NCBI RefSeq assembly: GCF_000341105.1
Contig: NZ_ANBB01000064.1
Span: forward strand, 1-64,000
Origin: Nocardiopsis potens DSM 45234
GTDB lineage: Bacteria; Actinomycetota; Actinomycetes; Streptosporangiales; Streptosporangiaceae
Reading direction: 5' to 3'
Length of the DNA stretch: 64,000 nt
Shown here: positions 50,982-60,331 of the stretch, one piece after another
How the letters are laid out: each line of letters begins with the position of its first letter
Position numbering within the stretch: the stretch's first letter is position 1
Translations under genes and position numbers: made by a program
Notes under the pieces: generated by a model
The model's input: only the letters and a program-made list of their open reading frames with translations
Told to the model about the DNA's origin: nothing
The model's database searches: none

Positions 50982-51064
50982 TGGTACTCATATGAGTGCG
51001 GGCGCGGAGGCGGCGGAAGCCGCCCCGGGCCGGACGGGACCACGGCGGAAATCAGGAGGCGGAA

Positions 51065-51280
51065 ATGTCCGGTGCGACCACCACCGTTTACACCGTTGAG
51101 GGCATGACCTGCGGACACTGCGTCGCCTCGGTCACCGAGGAGGTCGGCGAGGTTCCCGGCGTCACCGGTGTCGAGGTCGACCTGGCCACCGGCCGGGTGG
51201 AGGTGTCCGGCGACGGCCCGGTGGACGGCGCGCTGGTGCGCGCGGCTGTCCAGGAGGCCGGCTACGAGGTGAAGGGCTGA
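51065..51280 (+). CDS. copZ: Copper chaperone CopZ
   Basis: 71 residues, a plain heavy-metal-associated domain: VYTVEGMTCGHCVASVTEEV with Cu(I)-binding CxxC, then a wing ending GAAVQEAGYEVKG-like. No N-terminal Cys extension, unlike the chaperone at 44030. AGGAGG lies upstream of the ATG. The next gene begins 1 bp after its stop, so they share an mRNA. Confidence 0.93.
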   Translation: MSGATTTVYTVEGMTCGHCVASVTEEVGEVPGVTGVEVDLATGRVEVSGDGPVDGALVRAAVQEAGYEVKG

Positions 51281-51281
51281 C

Positions 51282-52256
51282 ATGAACGTTCCGGTGAAAC
51301 TGGGCCTCTACGGGGTCGGACTGGTCGCGGCGTTCGCCGGGGCGCTCGGCGCCGGCACGCTGACCGGGCCGGTGCTGCCCGGCGGCCCGGCGAACGCCTC
51401 CGACGACGGAGCGGGCGGCCACGGCGGCGCCGGCGGGCACGCCGGCACCGATGGGGAGGGCGGCACCGGCGGCGAGGGCGCCGGGTCCGGTGCCGTCACC
51501 CCGGCCGGCCTGCAGATCTCCGACCGCGGGTACACCCTGGAGCAGGTCGCCGCCCCGGAGAAGGCCGGGAAGGAGGGCGAACTCTCCTTCCGGATCACCG
51601 GCCCCGACGGCGAGCCGGTCACCGGCTTCCGGGTCGAGCACGAGAAGCGGATGCACCTCATCGTCGTCGGCCGGGACACGGCGGGCTACCGCCACCTGCA
51701 CCCGGAGATGGACGAGGACGGCACCTGGACGGTGGAGACCGGGTTCGATACCCCCGGCCCCTACCGGATGTTCGCCGACTTCGCCCCCGAGGGCACCGAG
51801 GAGGGCCTGGTGCTCGGCGCCGACCTCGCCGTCCCCGGCGACTACGAGCCGGAGCCGCTGCCCGAGATCGAGCGGGCCGCCGAGGTCGACGGCTACACCG
51901 TCCGCCTGGAGGGCGGCCTCGCCGCCGGCGGCTCCGGGGAACTGGACTTCACCGTCACCAAGGACGGCGAGCCCGTCGACGACCTGGAGCCCTACCTGGG
52001 CGCCTACGGCCACCTGGTGGCGCTGCGCGCCGGCGACCTGGCCTACCTGCACGTCCACCCGCACGGCGAGCCCGGCGACGGCGAGACCGAGCCCGGCCCC
52101 GGAGTGCGGTTCACCGCCGAGGCGCCCAGCCCCGGCGAGTACCGCCTCTTCCTCGACTTCAAGCACGACGGGAAGGTCCGCACCGCCGAGTTCACCGCCG
52201 CCGCCGGCGAGGGCGGCGAGGGCGGCGGGCACGGCGCCGACGGCCACGGGCACTGA
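51282..52256 (+). CDS. Exported His-rich copper-associated protein
   Basis: 324 residues. An N-terminal hydrophobic segment (GLYGVGLVAAFAGALGAGTL) anchors or exports it. A Gly/Asp/His-rich linker follows, then two beta-rich repeats, each with histidine motifs: EHEKRMHLIVVGRD plus YRHLHPEMD in the first, and LRAGDLAYLHVHPHGEPGDG in the second. The tail HGADGHGH is again His-rich. Such proteins lie between copZ and copA in actinomycetes and are thought to bind copper outside the membrane; that role is inferred from context. Confidence 0.82.
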   Translation: MNVPVKLGLYGVGLVAAFAGALGAGTLTGPVLPGGPANASDDGAGGHGGAGGHAGTDGEGGTGGEGAGSGAVTPAGLQISDRGYTLEQVAAPEKAGKEGELSFRITGPDGEPVTGFRVEHEKRMHLIVVGRDTAGYRHLHPEMDEDGTWTVETGFDTPGPYRMFADFAPEGTEEGLVLGADLAVPGDYEPEPLPEIERAAEVDGYTVRLEGGLAAGGSGELDFTVTKDGEPVDDLEPYLGAYGHLVALRAGDLAYLHVHPHGEPGDGETEPGPGVRFTAEAPSPGEYRLFLDFKHDGKVRTAEFTAAAGEGGEGGGHGADGHGH

Positions 52257-52307
52257 CCGGTCGGCACGGACTTCCACCGAGATCCACCCCCACGGAGGAC
52301 AACAGCG

Positions 52308-54584
52308 ATGAGCGGAACCGATCAGGCGGAACGGGCCCAGGGCCAGGTGGAACTGGCCATCGGCGGGATGACCTGCGCCTCCTGCGCCAACCGCGTCGAG
52401 CGGCGGCTGAACAAGATGGACGGCGTCACCGCCACTGTCAACTACGCCACCGAGAAGGCCCGGGTCGTCTTCGAGGAGGGCACCGACCCGATCCCGGTCG
52501 ACCGGCTGATCGCCCAGGTGGAGAAGGCCGGCTACACCGCGGCGGTGCCGGAGCCGCCCAAGCCCGCCGGCGGGGACGCCCCCGCCGGGGGCGGCGCCGC
52601 CGAACCCGACCCGGTCAAGGCGCTGCGCGACCGCACCCTGATCAGCCTGGCGCTGTCCGTGCCGGTCATCGCGATGGCGATGTTCCCGGTGCTGCAGTTC
52701 ACCTACTGGCAGTGGCTCTCGCTGACCCTGGCCGCGCCGGTGCTGGTCTGGGGGGCGCTGCCGTTCCACAAGGCCGCCTGGAAGAACCTCAGGCTGGGCA
52801 CCGCCACCATGGACACCCTGGTGTCGATGGGCACCCTCGCCGCGTTCGCCTGGTCGCTGTACGCCCTGTTCTTCGGCACCGCCGGCGAGCCCGGCATGGT
52901 GCACCCCTTCGAGCTGACCATCGCGCCCAGCGACGGCGCCGCCAACATCTACCTCGAGGTCGCCGCCGGAGTCACCACGTTCATCCTGCTCGGCCGGTAC
53001 TTCGAGGCGCGCTCCAAGCGGCGCGCCGGAGCGGCGCTGCGCGCCCTGCTGGAGATGGGCGCCAAGGACGTCGCGGTGCTGCGCAACGGCACCGAGCAGC
53101 GCATCCCGGTGGAGGAGCTGGTCGAGGGCGACCTGTTCGTGGTCCGCCCCGGCGAGAAGATCGCCACCGACGGCACCGTGGAGGAGGGCAGCTCCGCGGT
53201 CGACATGAGCATGCTCACCGGCGAGTCGGTCCCGGTCGAGGTCGAGCCCGGCGCGCAGGTGGCCGGGGCGACGGTGAACGCCGGCGGCCGGCTGGTGGTG
53301 CGCGCCACCCGGGTCGGCTCCGACACCCAGCTGGCGCAGATGGCGCGGATGGTGGAGGAGGCGCAGAACGGCAAGGCCGAGGTGCAGCGGCTCGCCGACC
53401 GCATCTCCGGGATCTTCGTGCCGGTGGTGATCGTGCTGGCCGTGGCGACCCTCGGGTTCTGGCTGGGCACCGGCGGCGGTGTCGCGGCGGCGTTCACCGC
53501 CGCGGTCGCGGTCCTCATCATCGCCTGCCCGTGCGCGCTGGGCCTGGCCACCCCGACCGCGCTGATGGTCGGCACCGGTCGCGGCGCCCAGCTCGGCATC
53601 CTGATCAAGGGCCCGGAGGTGCTGGAGAGCACCCGCCGCATCGACACCATCGTGCTGGACAAGACCGGCACCGTCACCGAGGGCAGCATGGCCCTGGCCG
53701 AGGTGCACGTCGCCGCCGGCGAGGACGAGAAGGAGGTGCTCCGGCTGGCCGGGGCGCTGGAGCACGCCTCGGAGCACCCGATCGCCCAGGCCATCGCCAA
53801 GGGCGCCGCGGAGCGCGCCGGCACCCTGCCCGCCGTCGAGGACTTCGCCAACCAGGAGGGGCTGGGCGTGCAGGGGGTGGTCGACGGCCACCTGGTGCTG
53901 GTCGGCCGGACCGCGCTGCTGGCCGAGTGGTCGCAGCACCTGCCGGAGGAGCTGGAGCGGGCCAAGGCCGATGCCGAGGCGCGCGGCCGCACCGCCGTCG
54001 CGGTCGGCTGGGACGGCGCCGCCCGCGCGGTGCTGGTCGTCTCCGACACCGTCAAGCCGACCAGCGCCGAGGCGGTCCGCCGCTTCCGCGAGCTGGGCCT
54101 CACCCCGATCCTGCTGACCGGGGACACCACCGCGGTCGCCGAGTCGGTCGCCGCCGAGGTCGGCATCGACGAGGTCATCGCCGAGGTGATGCCCAAGGAC
54201 AAGGTGGACGTGGTCAAGCGGCTGCAGGGCGAGGGCCGGGCGGTGGCCATGGTCGGCGACGGGGTGAACGACGCCGCCGCGCTGGCCCAGGCCGACCTGG
54301 GGCTCTCCATGGGCACCGGGACCGACGTCGCGATCGAGGCGGGCGACCTCACCCTGGTCCGCGGCGACCTGCGCTCCGCAGCCGACGCGATCCGGCTCTC
54401 CCGCCGCACCCTGGCCACCATCAAGGGCAACCTGTTCTGGGCCTTCGCCTACAACACCGCGGCCCTGCCGCTGGCCGCGGCCGGGCTGCTCAACCCGATG
54501 ATCGCCGGCGCCGCGATGGCCTTCTCCAGCGTCTTCGTGGTCGGCAACAGCCTCCGGCTGCGCCGCTTCAAGGCGGCCGACTGA
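52308..54584 (+). CDS. copA: Copper-exporting P1B-type ATPase
   Basis: 758 residues. N-terminal HMA domain with GMTCASC, eight membrane helices, TGE loop in [11 protein letters not shown], membrane CPC metal site at C407-P-C409, phosphorylated D451 in DKTGT, SEHPIA (HP motif) and [10 protein letters not shown] hinge. It exports Cu(I) from the cytoplasm with ATP, receiving the ion from CopZ. It ends the copZ2 operon, and a strong hairpin follows. Confidence 0.96.
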   Translation: MSGTDQAERAQGQVELAIGGMTCASCANRVERRLNKMDGVTATVNYATEKARVVFEEGTDPIPVDRLIAQVEKAGYTAAVPEPPKPAGGDAPAGGGAAEPDPVKALRDRTLISLALSVPVIAMAMFPVLQFTYWQWLSLTLAAPVLVWGALPFHKAAWKNLRLGTATMDTLVSMGTLAAFAWSLYALFFGTAGEPGMVHPFELTIAPSDGAANIYLEVAAGVTTFILLGRYFEARSKRRAGAALRALLEMGAKDVAVLRNGTEQRIPVEELVEGDLFVVRPGEKIATDGTVEEGSSAVDMSMLTGESVPVEVEPGAQVAGATVNAGGRLVVRATRVGSDTQLAQMARMVEEAQNGKAEVQRLADRISGIFVPVVIVLAVATLGFWLGTGGGVAAAFTAAVAVLIIACPCALGLATPTALMVGTGRGAQLGILIKGPEVLESTRRIDTIVLDKTGTVTEGSMALAEVHVAAGEDEKEVLRLAGALEHASEHPIAQAIAKGAAERAGTLPAVEDFANQEGLGVQGVVDGHLVLVGRTALLAEWSQHLPEELERAKADAEARGRTAVAVGWDGAARAVLVVSDTVKPTSAEAVRRFRELGLTPILLTGDTTAVAESVAAEVGIDEVIAEVMPKDKVDVVKRLQGEGRAVAMVGDGVNDAAALAQADLGLSMGTGTDVAIEAGDLTLVRGDLRSAADAIRLSRRTLATIKGNLFWAFAYNTAALPLAAAGLLNPMIAGAAMAFSSVFVVGNSLRLRRFKAAD

Positions 54585-54606
54585 GGCGGAGGGAACGGGG
54601 AGCGCC

Positions 54607-54640
54607 GAGGGGCGCCGGGCCGGCCGGCCCGGCGCCCCTC
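54607..54640. terminator. Bidirectional terminator between copA and the kinase gene
   Basis: GAGGGGCGCCGGGCC (54607-54621) pairs perfectly with GGCCCGGCGCCCCTC (54626-54640) around GGCC. It lies between convergent genes. Confidence 0.8.
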
Positions 54641-54664
54641 GCGCTTCCGGGCCGGGCCCCGGGG

Positions 54665-55318
54665 TCAGCGCGCGGCGGGCTCGGGCGCCCCGGCCGCGGC
54701 GGTCCGCTCCACCCAGGCGCGCACCTCCGCGGCGGTCCGCTCCACCGGGGAGCCGGTGGTGTCCAGCAGCTCCACCGGCGGGTCCAGCGCCGCGCCCTCC
54801 TCGGCCAGCCAGGCGGCGTAGTCGAGCATCTCCGCGATGCGCGGCTCGTCCCACCCGCGCCAGGCGGGCCGGGCGCGCAGCCGCGCGGCCAGCACCTCCG
54901 GGTCGCAGGTGAGCGCCAGGTAGTGGATCCGGGAGAACAGCGCCCGCTCCGGCAGCGGCTCCAGCTCGGGCGGGACCACGGTGCCGCAGAGCACCACCGG
55001 GCGGCCGCTCTGCTGGATCATCGCCGCCGTCCGCAGCCAGGTGGACCGGAACGCCCGGTGCTCACCGGCGGGGTCGCGCAGCGCCCCCACCCAGAGCACG
55101 TCCTGCTCCAGCACCACGAACCGGTCGGACAGCGCCTCGACCAGCAGCCGGCCCACGGTCGACTTGCCGGTGCCGCTCGGCCCGGCCACGCAGAACAGCG
55201 GGGACCGCAGGAAGGGGCGGTCGCGGCCGCAGAAGCGGCAGCGCAGCCCCTCCCCGCCGGCCCCCGGCTCCGGGGCCTCGTCGAACTCGCCGCAGTCCGG
55301 GCAGATCAGCGGGTTCAA
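54665..55318 (-). CDS. P-loop kinase with zinc-ribbon N-terminus
   Basis: 217 residues. CPDCGEF... CRFCGRDRP forms a CxxC-CxxC zinc ribbon at residues about 6-32. A kinase-like P-loop follows (CVAGPSGTGKSTVGRLLVEA), with VVLCGTVVPPELEPLP and LALTCDPEVLAARLRARPAW as in small nucleotide, shikimate or gluconate kinase-like proteins. Substrate unknown. It is coupled to the zf-TFIIB-type gene by an ATGA overlap, which suggests a shared task. Confidence 0.82.
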   Translation of the reverse strand: MNPLICPDCGEFDEAPEPGAGGEGLRCRFCGRDRPFLRSPLFCVAGPSGTGKSTVGRLLVEALSDRFVVLEQDVLWVGALRDPAGEHRAFRSTWLRTAAMIQQSGRPVVLCGTVVPPELEPLPERALFSRIHYLALTCDPEVLAARLRARPAWRGWDEPRIAEMLDYAAWLAEEGAALDPPVELLDTTGSPVERTAAEVRAWVERTAAAGAPEPAAR

Positions 55319-55704
55319 TCGAACAGGTTCTCCAGGAAGCTCTTCTTCCGGCGGCCCCCGTAGCCGCGCGGGGAATCGGGGTAGCCGCCCCGGTAGCCGC
55401 GGGGCGAGTCCGGGTAGCCGCCCCGGTAGCCGCGCGGGGAGTCGGGATAGCCGCCCCGGTGGCCGCGGGGCGAGTCCGGGTAGCCGCCGCGGTGCCCCGG
55501 CGGGACGTGCCCGGCGGGCGGAACCTGCCCGGCCGGCGGGGAGTAGGGCGGAGGAGCGGCGCTGTAGTGGCGCTTCTCCGCGGCGATGATCTGCTCGAGT
55601 TCACCCCGGTCCAGGAAGATTCCGGAGCAGCCCTGGCACTGCTCCAGATGGATCCCCTGTCGGGCGACGGTCTGCAGGCTTCCTTGGCACTTTGGGCATA
55701 TCAC
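55315..55704 (-). CDS. zf-TFIIB-type protein with Gly-Tyr-Pro repeats
   Basis: 129 residues. The zf-TFIIB zinc ribbon is at residues 1-40 (MICPKCQGSL, then EQCQGCSGIFLDRGELEQII). A Pro-rich linker is followed by four to five 11-residue repeats (RGGYPDSPRGY) and a basic RRKKSFLENLFD end. The ribbon family is common in actinomycetes and its function unknown. The repeat tail is probably disordered and could drive self-association. It overlaps the kinase gene start. Confidence 0.85.
   Translation of the reverse strand: MICPKCQGSLQTVARQGIHLEQCQGCSGIFLDRGELEQIIAAEKRHYSAAPPPYSPPAGQVPPAGHVPPGHRGGYPDSPRGHRGGYPDSPRGYRGGYPDSPRGYRGGYPDSPRGYGGRRKKSFLENLFD
55359..55498. repeat. 33-bp tandem repeats in the zinc-ribbon gene
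   Basis: Four to five units of 33 bp, each containing gtagccgcc and a cggggcgagtc-like core, encode the GGYPDSPRGYR repeats. Copies are close to identical, so length changes are likely. Confidence 0.8.
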
Positions 55705-55853
55705 GCCGACATCGTATGCGAGGCCCTGCGGGAGCGGTCACTCACTGTGGACAAGGCACTGTCGAATCGTCGCCGGAACCGCTACGGTACGTCCGGAAAC
55801 CCTTGCGGTTGAGGGGTTTTCGTGCAATTCCGCGACCCAGGACGGCGACGGCC

Positions 55854-57191
55854 TTGACGAGTAGCTGCCCTCATCTGAAGCTCTACGACCCCGAGTTCCA
55901 CCGGGACCACCACACCGCGTACGAGAAGATGCGCGCGGAGCACGGCCCGGTGATCCCCGTCGAGCTCGAGCCCGGTGTCGAAGGCTGGCTGGTGATCGAC
56001 TACGCGACGATCACCGCCTGGTGCCGGGACGAGCGGACCTTCAGCCGGGACGCGCACCGGTGGCGGGACTGGCGCGAGGGGCGGGTCCCCGACGACGCCG
56101 CGGTGATCGGGATGATGAAGCCCCGGCCCAACGCGCTCTTCTCCGACGGCGAGGCGCACCGCCGGGTGCGGCGGGCGATGACCGACGCGTTCGGCCGGTT
56201 CGACTCGGCCCGGATCGCCGCGGACGCCCGGGAGCTGGCCGGCGGCCTCATCGACGCCTTCTGCGCCCGCGGCGAGGCCGACCTGGTGGCGGAGTACGCC
56301 AACCCGCTGCCGCTGCTGGTGATGAACCGGCTGTTCGGCATGGACGAGGCGTCCGGGAAGCGGTTCTTCACCGCGCTGCGCGACATGTGGGACGGCGTCG
56401 ACGCCGAGCGGGCCAACCAGGAGATCGAGGCGGTCCTCTCCGACCTGGTCGGCGCCAAGCGCGACCGGCCCGGCGAGGACATCACCAGCATGCTCATGCG
56501 GCACCGCGCCGGGCTCTCCGACGAGGAGGTCATCCAGCACCTGGTGCTGATGATCGGCGCGGGCAGCGAGCCCAGCGCCTGCCTGCTCTCCAACGCGGTG
56601 CGGGTGATGCTCACCGACCAGCGCCTCGGCGACGACCTGGCGTCCGCGCGCACCGCCATCCCGGACGCCATCGACCAGGTGATGTGGACCGCGCCGCCGG
56701 TCACCAACTACCCGGTCATGTACCCGACGCAGGACATCACGCTGCCCGGCGGCGCGGTGATCCGCGAGGGGAGCCCGGTCCTGCTCGGCTTCGCCGCGGC
56801 CAACCGGGCCGTCGCCGACGAGCACCGGGACCGGCTGGAGGACGCCCCCAACCGGGCCCACCTGGCCTGGGGCGTCGGCCCGCACCGCTGCCCGGCCAAG
56901 GAGATGGCCACCGCCATCTCCATCACCGGCATCGAGGTGCTGCTCAACCGGCTGCCCCGGCTCCGCCTCGCGGTGCCCGCCGACGAACTGGCCTGGCGCC
57001 TCTCGCCGTTCGGGCACGCACTCACCCGACTCCCCGTCGCTTTCGATCCCCATTCCCCCGAGCAGGAAGGAACGACGTGGAAGCCGTCCGACTCGAAACC
57101 GGATACCTCCACGACCAGGCCGCCGAGCTCCGAGAAGCAGGGGCAGTCGTCCCTGTCGAGCTTCCTGGCCAGGTTGCTGCGTGGGCGGTGA
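55854..57191 (+). CDS. Cytochrome P450, CYP157-like, no ExxR motif
   Basis: 445 residues from a TTG at 55854 (weak ribosome site). The haem-binding Cys is C346 in WGVGPHRCPAKEMA. The I-helix reads MIGAGSEPSACLLSN, lacking the usual AGxxT. The K-helix position that normally holds ExxR reads DQVMW (residues 274-278). Loss of ExxR is the known peculiarity of CYP157 enzymes, which in Streptomyces sit next to a CYP154; the same pairing occurs here. The last 40 residues run into the second P450 gene in another frame and are low-complexity. Redox partner and substrate unknown. Confidence 0.87.
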   Translation: MTSSCPHLKLYDPEFHRDHHTAYEKMRAEHGPVIPVELEPGVEGWLVIDYATITAWCRDERTFSRDAHRWRDWREGRVPDDAAVIGMMKPRPNALFSDGEAHRRVRRAMTDAFGRFDSARIAADARELAGGLIDAFCARGEADLVAEYANPLPLLVMNRLFGMDEASGKRFFTALRDMWDGVDAERANQEIEAVLSDLVGAKRDRPGEDITSMLMRHRAGLSDEEVIQHLVLMIGAGSEPSACLLSNAVRVMLTDQRLGDDLASARTAIPDAIDQVMWTAPPVTNYPVMYPTQDITLPGGAVIREGSPVLLGFAAANRAVADEHRDRLEDAPNRAHLAWGVGPHRCPAKEMATAISITGIEVLLNRLPRLRLAVPADELAWRLSPFGHALTRLPVAFDPHSPEQEGTTWKPSDSKPDTSTTRPPSSEKQGQSSLSSFLARLLRGR

Positions 57192-58270
57192 CCCGGCACG
57201 CCGCGGTGATGGAGGTGCTCACCCATCCCCGGGTCAAGAAGAACCCGAAGTACTGGCGGGCCTGGCGGGACGGTGAGATCCCGCAGGACTGGCAGCTCAT
57301 CTCCTGGGTCGCCGCGGAGAACATGCTGGCCCGCGACGACGAGGACCACACCCGGCTGCGCAAGCTGGTGTCCAAGGCGTTCACCCCGCGCCGGGTGCAG
57401 GAGATGCAGGACCGCATCGCGGAGATCGTCGACGGGCTGCTGGACGGCATGGAGGCCGGCGACGGCACCGCCGACATCAAGGCGCAGCTCGCGCTGCCGC
57501 TGCCGATGACGGTGATCAGCGACCTGTTCGGGGTCGAGGAGGAGTCCGCCCGCGCCGAGCTGCACCGCCGGATCGGGATGATGTTCGACCAGAGCATCAC
57601 CCCCGAGGAGGCCTACGAGAACCACATCGGCACCCAGCGGTTCCTCACCGGGCTGGTGGCGCACAAGCGCGCCGAGCCCGGCGACGACATGACCAGCGCC
57701 CTGATCGCCGCGCGCGACTCCGACAACGACCGGCTGTCGGAGTCGGAGCTGGTGTGGACGCTGATCCTGATCATCGGCGCCGGCTACGAGACCACCATGA
57801 ACCTGCTCACCAACACGGTGCAGGCGCTGCTCACCCACCGGGACCAGCTGGACATGATCCTGCGCGGCGAGCGGGACTGGGGCGACGCCGTCGAGGAGAC
57901 GCTGCGCTGGAACACCTCGATCCAGAGCGTCCCGCTGCGCTACGCCGCCTCGGACATCGAGATCGACGGCACCGTGGTGCCCGAGGGCGACGCGCTGCTG
58001 GTCTCCTACGGCTCGGCCGGCCGCGACCGGCTGCTCCACCCCGAGGGCGCCGACCGGTTCGACATCACCCGGGAGGACAAGACGCACGTCTCCTTCTCGC
58101 ACGGGGCGCACTACTGCCTCGGCGCCAACCTGGCCCGGATGGAGCTGGCGGTGGCGCTGCCCGCGCTGTGGAAGAGGTTCCCCGGCCTGGAGCTGCTGGA
58201 GACCGACCCCGAGCAGGTCCCCTCCATCGTCACCAACGGCGTCGCCTCGCTCCGGGTGCGCCTGGGCTGA
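57077..58270 (+). CDS. Cytochrome P450, CYP154-like
   Basis: 397 residues from GTG 57077, with CAGGAAGGAA upstream. I-helix GAGYETT, K-helix EETLR (E274, R277) and haem loop FSHGAHYCLGANLARME (C347): all canonical. The start lies 115 bases inside the previous P450 gene in a different frame. It is paired with the ExxR-less P450, as in Streptomyces conservon loci, but no conservon genes (kinase, roadblock, DUF742, GTPase) are beside it here. Confidence 0.93.
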   Translation: MEAVRLETGYLHDQAAELREAGAVVPVELPGQVAAWAVTRHAAVMEVLTHPRVKKNPKYWRAWRDGEIPQDWQLISWVAAENMLARDDEDHTRLRKLVSKAFTPRRVQEMQDRIAEIVDGLLDGMEAGDGTADIKAQLALPLPMTVISDLFGVEEESARAELHRRIGMMFDQSITPEEAYENHIGTQRFLTGLVAHKRAEPGDDMTSALIAARDSDNDRLSESELVWTLILIIGAGYETTMNLLTNTVQALLTHRDQLDMILRGERDWGDAVEETLRWNTSIQSVPLRYAASDIEIDGTVVPEGDALLVSYGSAGRDRLLHPEGADRFDITREDKTHVSFSHGAHYCLGANLARMELAVALPALWKRFPGLELLETDPEQVPSIVTNGVASLRVRLG

Positions 58271-58280
58271 ACCGCGCGGC

Positions 58281-58307
58281 GGGGGCGGCCCCTTCCCGAC
58301 CGCCCCC
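58281..58307 (+). terminator. Terminator of the P450 pair
   Basis: GGGGGCGG (58281-58288) pairs with CCGCCCCC (58300-58307), 10 bp past the stop. The rest of the gap to 58548 shows no gene. Confidence 0.6.
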
Positions 58308-58548
58308 GCGCCCGCGGACGGTGCCGCTCCCGCTCCGCGCATGCGGGCACGCCTCCCCGCGTGTGCGCGGGAACACCGGCGGCGGTCACACCGGTGACGG
58401 TTTCGGGCCGGCCCCGCCGCCGCTCCGGACGGCCGGGGCCGGCCCGCTCAGGGGATCCGGGACCGCCTCCGCCGAGGGGGACTTAGACTCGCCTGGGTGG
58501 CGCCCGGATCGCGTGCGCCCCCCTGACGAGCCCGAGGAAGCCCCAGCC

Positions 58549-60219
58549 ATGAGTACTGAGCAGACCGGCCCTGGACACGTGCTGTCCGGGCGCTACCGGC
58601 TCACCGAGCTGATCGGTGCGGGCGGTATGGGCCGCGTCTGGCGGGGCGAGGACGAGCTCCTCGACCGCCAGGTCGCGATCAAGGAGCTCATCATCTCCCC
58701 GCAGCTTCCGCAGCAGGAGATCGACGTACTGCGCACCCGGATGCTGCGCGAGGCGCGCAGCGCCGCCCGGCTCGGGCACCCCTCCATCATCACCGTCTTC
58801 GACGTGGTGGAGAGCGACGACCGCCCGTGGATCGTGATGGAGCTGGTCCGCGGCCGCTCGCTCGGCGACATCATCAAGGAGGACGGCGCGCTGACGCCGG
58901 CCCGCGCCGCCAAGATCGGCCTGCAGATGGCCACCGCGCTGTCCATCGCGCACGACCGGGGCATCGTGCACCGCGACATCAAACCGGGGAACGTGCTGGT
59001 CGGCAGCGGCGACCGGGCGGTCCTCACCGACTTCGGCATCGCCCGCCTGGACGGCACCTCCGGGCTGACCAGCACCGGCCTGCTCATCGGCTCGCCCGGC
59101 TACCTCGCGCCGGAGCAGGCGCAGGGCCGCCCGGCCACCCCGGCGACCGACATCTGGTCCCTGGGCGTCACCCTGTACCAGGCGGTGGAGGGCAGGATGC
59201 CGTTCCACCGCGAGGTGCCGGTGGCCACGCTGACCGCGATCGTCACCGAGGAGGTGCCCCCGCCGGGGTCCGCGGGGCCGCTGACCGAGGCGCTGGAGGC
59301 GATGCTCACCAAGGACCCGGAGGGGCGCCCGTCGATCACCGAGGCGCACGCCCTGCTGCACGCCGCCTCGGTCGCCGCGGAGCGGAGCCAGGCGCGGGCG
59401 GACCGGGACGCGATGCGCGCCGCCCGGACCACCGTCGCCGAGCCCCCGCCGGTCGCGGACCCGTCGGCCGCGGCCTCCGCCGCCCCGGCCGGGGCGGCGG
59501 GCGGGGAGCGCCCGCCCTACCTGCCGCCGGGCCCCGGCGCGGCCGAGCCGTCCGGCTCCGGCCGGGCCGGCCGGACGGCGCTGCTCATCGGCGCGGCCTG
59601 CATCGCCCTGCTGCTCGCCGTGGGCCTCGCGTTCTGGCTGGGCCAGGGGGAGGGGGCGGACCCCGCCGAAACCGGGCCCGCCGCCGAGCAGGAGGCCGGC
59701 GGTGACACCGGCGACGGGGAGGCCGCCCCCGACGGCGAGGACGGCGCCGAAGAGGAGCCGGAAGAGGAAGAGGAACCGGAGCCGGAGGGCCCGCCGGTGG
59801 AGAACTACGCCGACGAGACCGGCTTCTCCGCCGACCTGCCCGAGGGCTGGGAGTACGACCGCCGGGAGGGTACCAGCGTCTTCTTCGACCTCCCCGGCGG
59901 CGGCTACCTGCAGATCGACCAGACCGACTCCCCGGGCGACGACGCGGAGCAGGACTGGCGGCAGCAGGAGGGCGCCATCTCGCAGAACTTCTCCGGGTAT
60001 CAGCGGCAGCACATCAGGTCCCTGGACGACCCCTGGACCGACCGGTACGTCAGCGCCGCCGACTGGGAGTTCACCTTCGACGGCCGGCACGCGGTCAACC
60101 GCGCCTTCCACACCGAGGACAAGGGCTACGCCCTCTTCCTGGTCTCGCCCCCGGAGACCTGGGAGGAGAACCGCGCACTGCTGGACGGCGTCGCGGCCTC
60201 CTTCGACCCCGCATCCTGA
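58549..60219 (+). CDS. Membrane Ser/Thr protein kinase (PknB type)
   Basis: 556 residues. The kinase domain is complete: glycine loop IGAGGMGRVWRG, Lys in VAIKEL, HRDIKPGN, DFG in LTDFGIAR and APE in YLAPEQ. A Pro/Ala-rich juxtamembrane part, one helix (LLIGAACIALLLAVGLAFWL) and an acidic linker follow. The outer domain of about 145 residues (ETGFSADLPEGWEYDRREGT onward) has no PASTA repeats. The outer domain is probably the sensor. It contrasts with the pseudokinase at 23881. Confidence 0.93.
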   Translation: MSTEQTGPGHVLSGRYRLTELIGAGGMGRVWRGEDELLDRQVAIKELIISPQLPQQEIDVLRTRMLREARSAARLGHPSIITVFDVVESDDRPWIVMELVRGRSLGDIIKEDGALTPARAAKIGLQMATALSIAHDRGIVHRDIKPGNVLVGSGDRAVLTDFGIARLDGTSGLTSTGLLIGSPGYLAPEQAQGRPATPATDIWSLGVTLYQAVEGRMPFHREVPVATLTAIVTEEVPPPGSAGPLTEALEAMLTKDPEGRPSITEAHALLHAASVAAERSQARADRDAMRAARTTVAEPPPVADPSAAASAAPAGAAGGERPPYLPPGPGAAEPSGSGRAGRTALLIGAACIALLLAVGLAFWLGQGEGADPAETGPAAEQEAGGDTGDGEAAPDGEDGAEEEPEEEEEPEPEGPPVENYADETGFSADLPEGWEYDRREGTSVFFDLPGGGYLQIDQTDSPGDDAEQDWRQQEGAISQNFSGYQRQHIRSLDDPWTDRYVSAADWEFTFDGRHAVNRAFHTEDKGYALFLVSPPETWEENRALLDGVAASFDPAS

Positions 60220-60331
60220 CCCGGCCCCGGGAACGCGTCGTCCACAGGCGGTGGACAGGGGCCGCGCCGGGCGGTCCGGGCTGTGCCATGCTGTGCTCCG
60301 AATCGTCCCCGACGGGCGGAGGAACGCGGGA

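Noticed and set aside
55359-55498. 33-bp repeats as a CRISPR array
   Set aside because: Repeats are contiguous without spacers and code for the GGYPDSPRGY tail.
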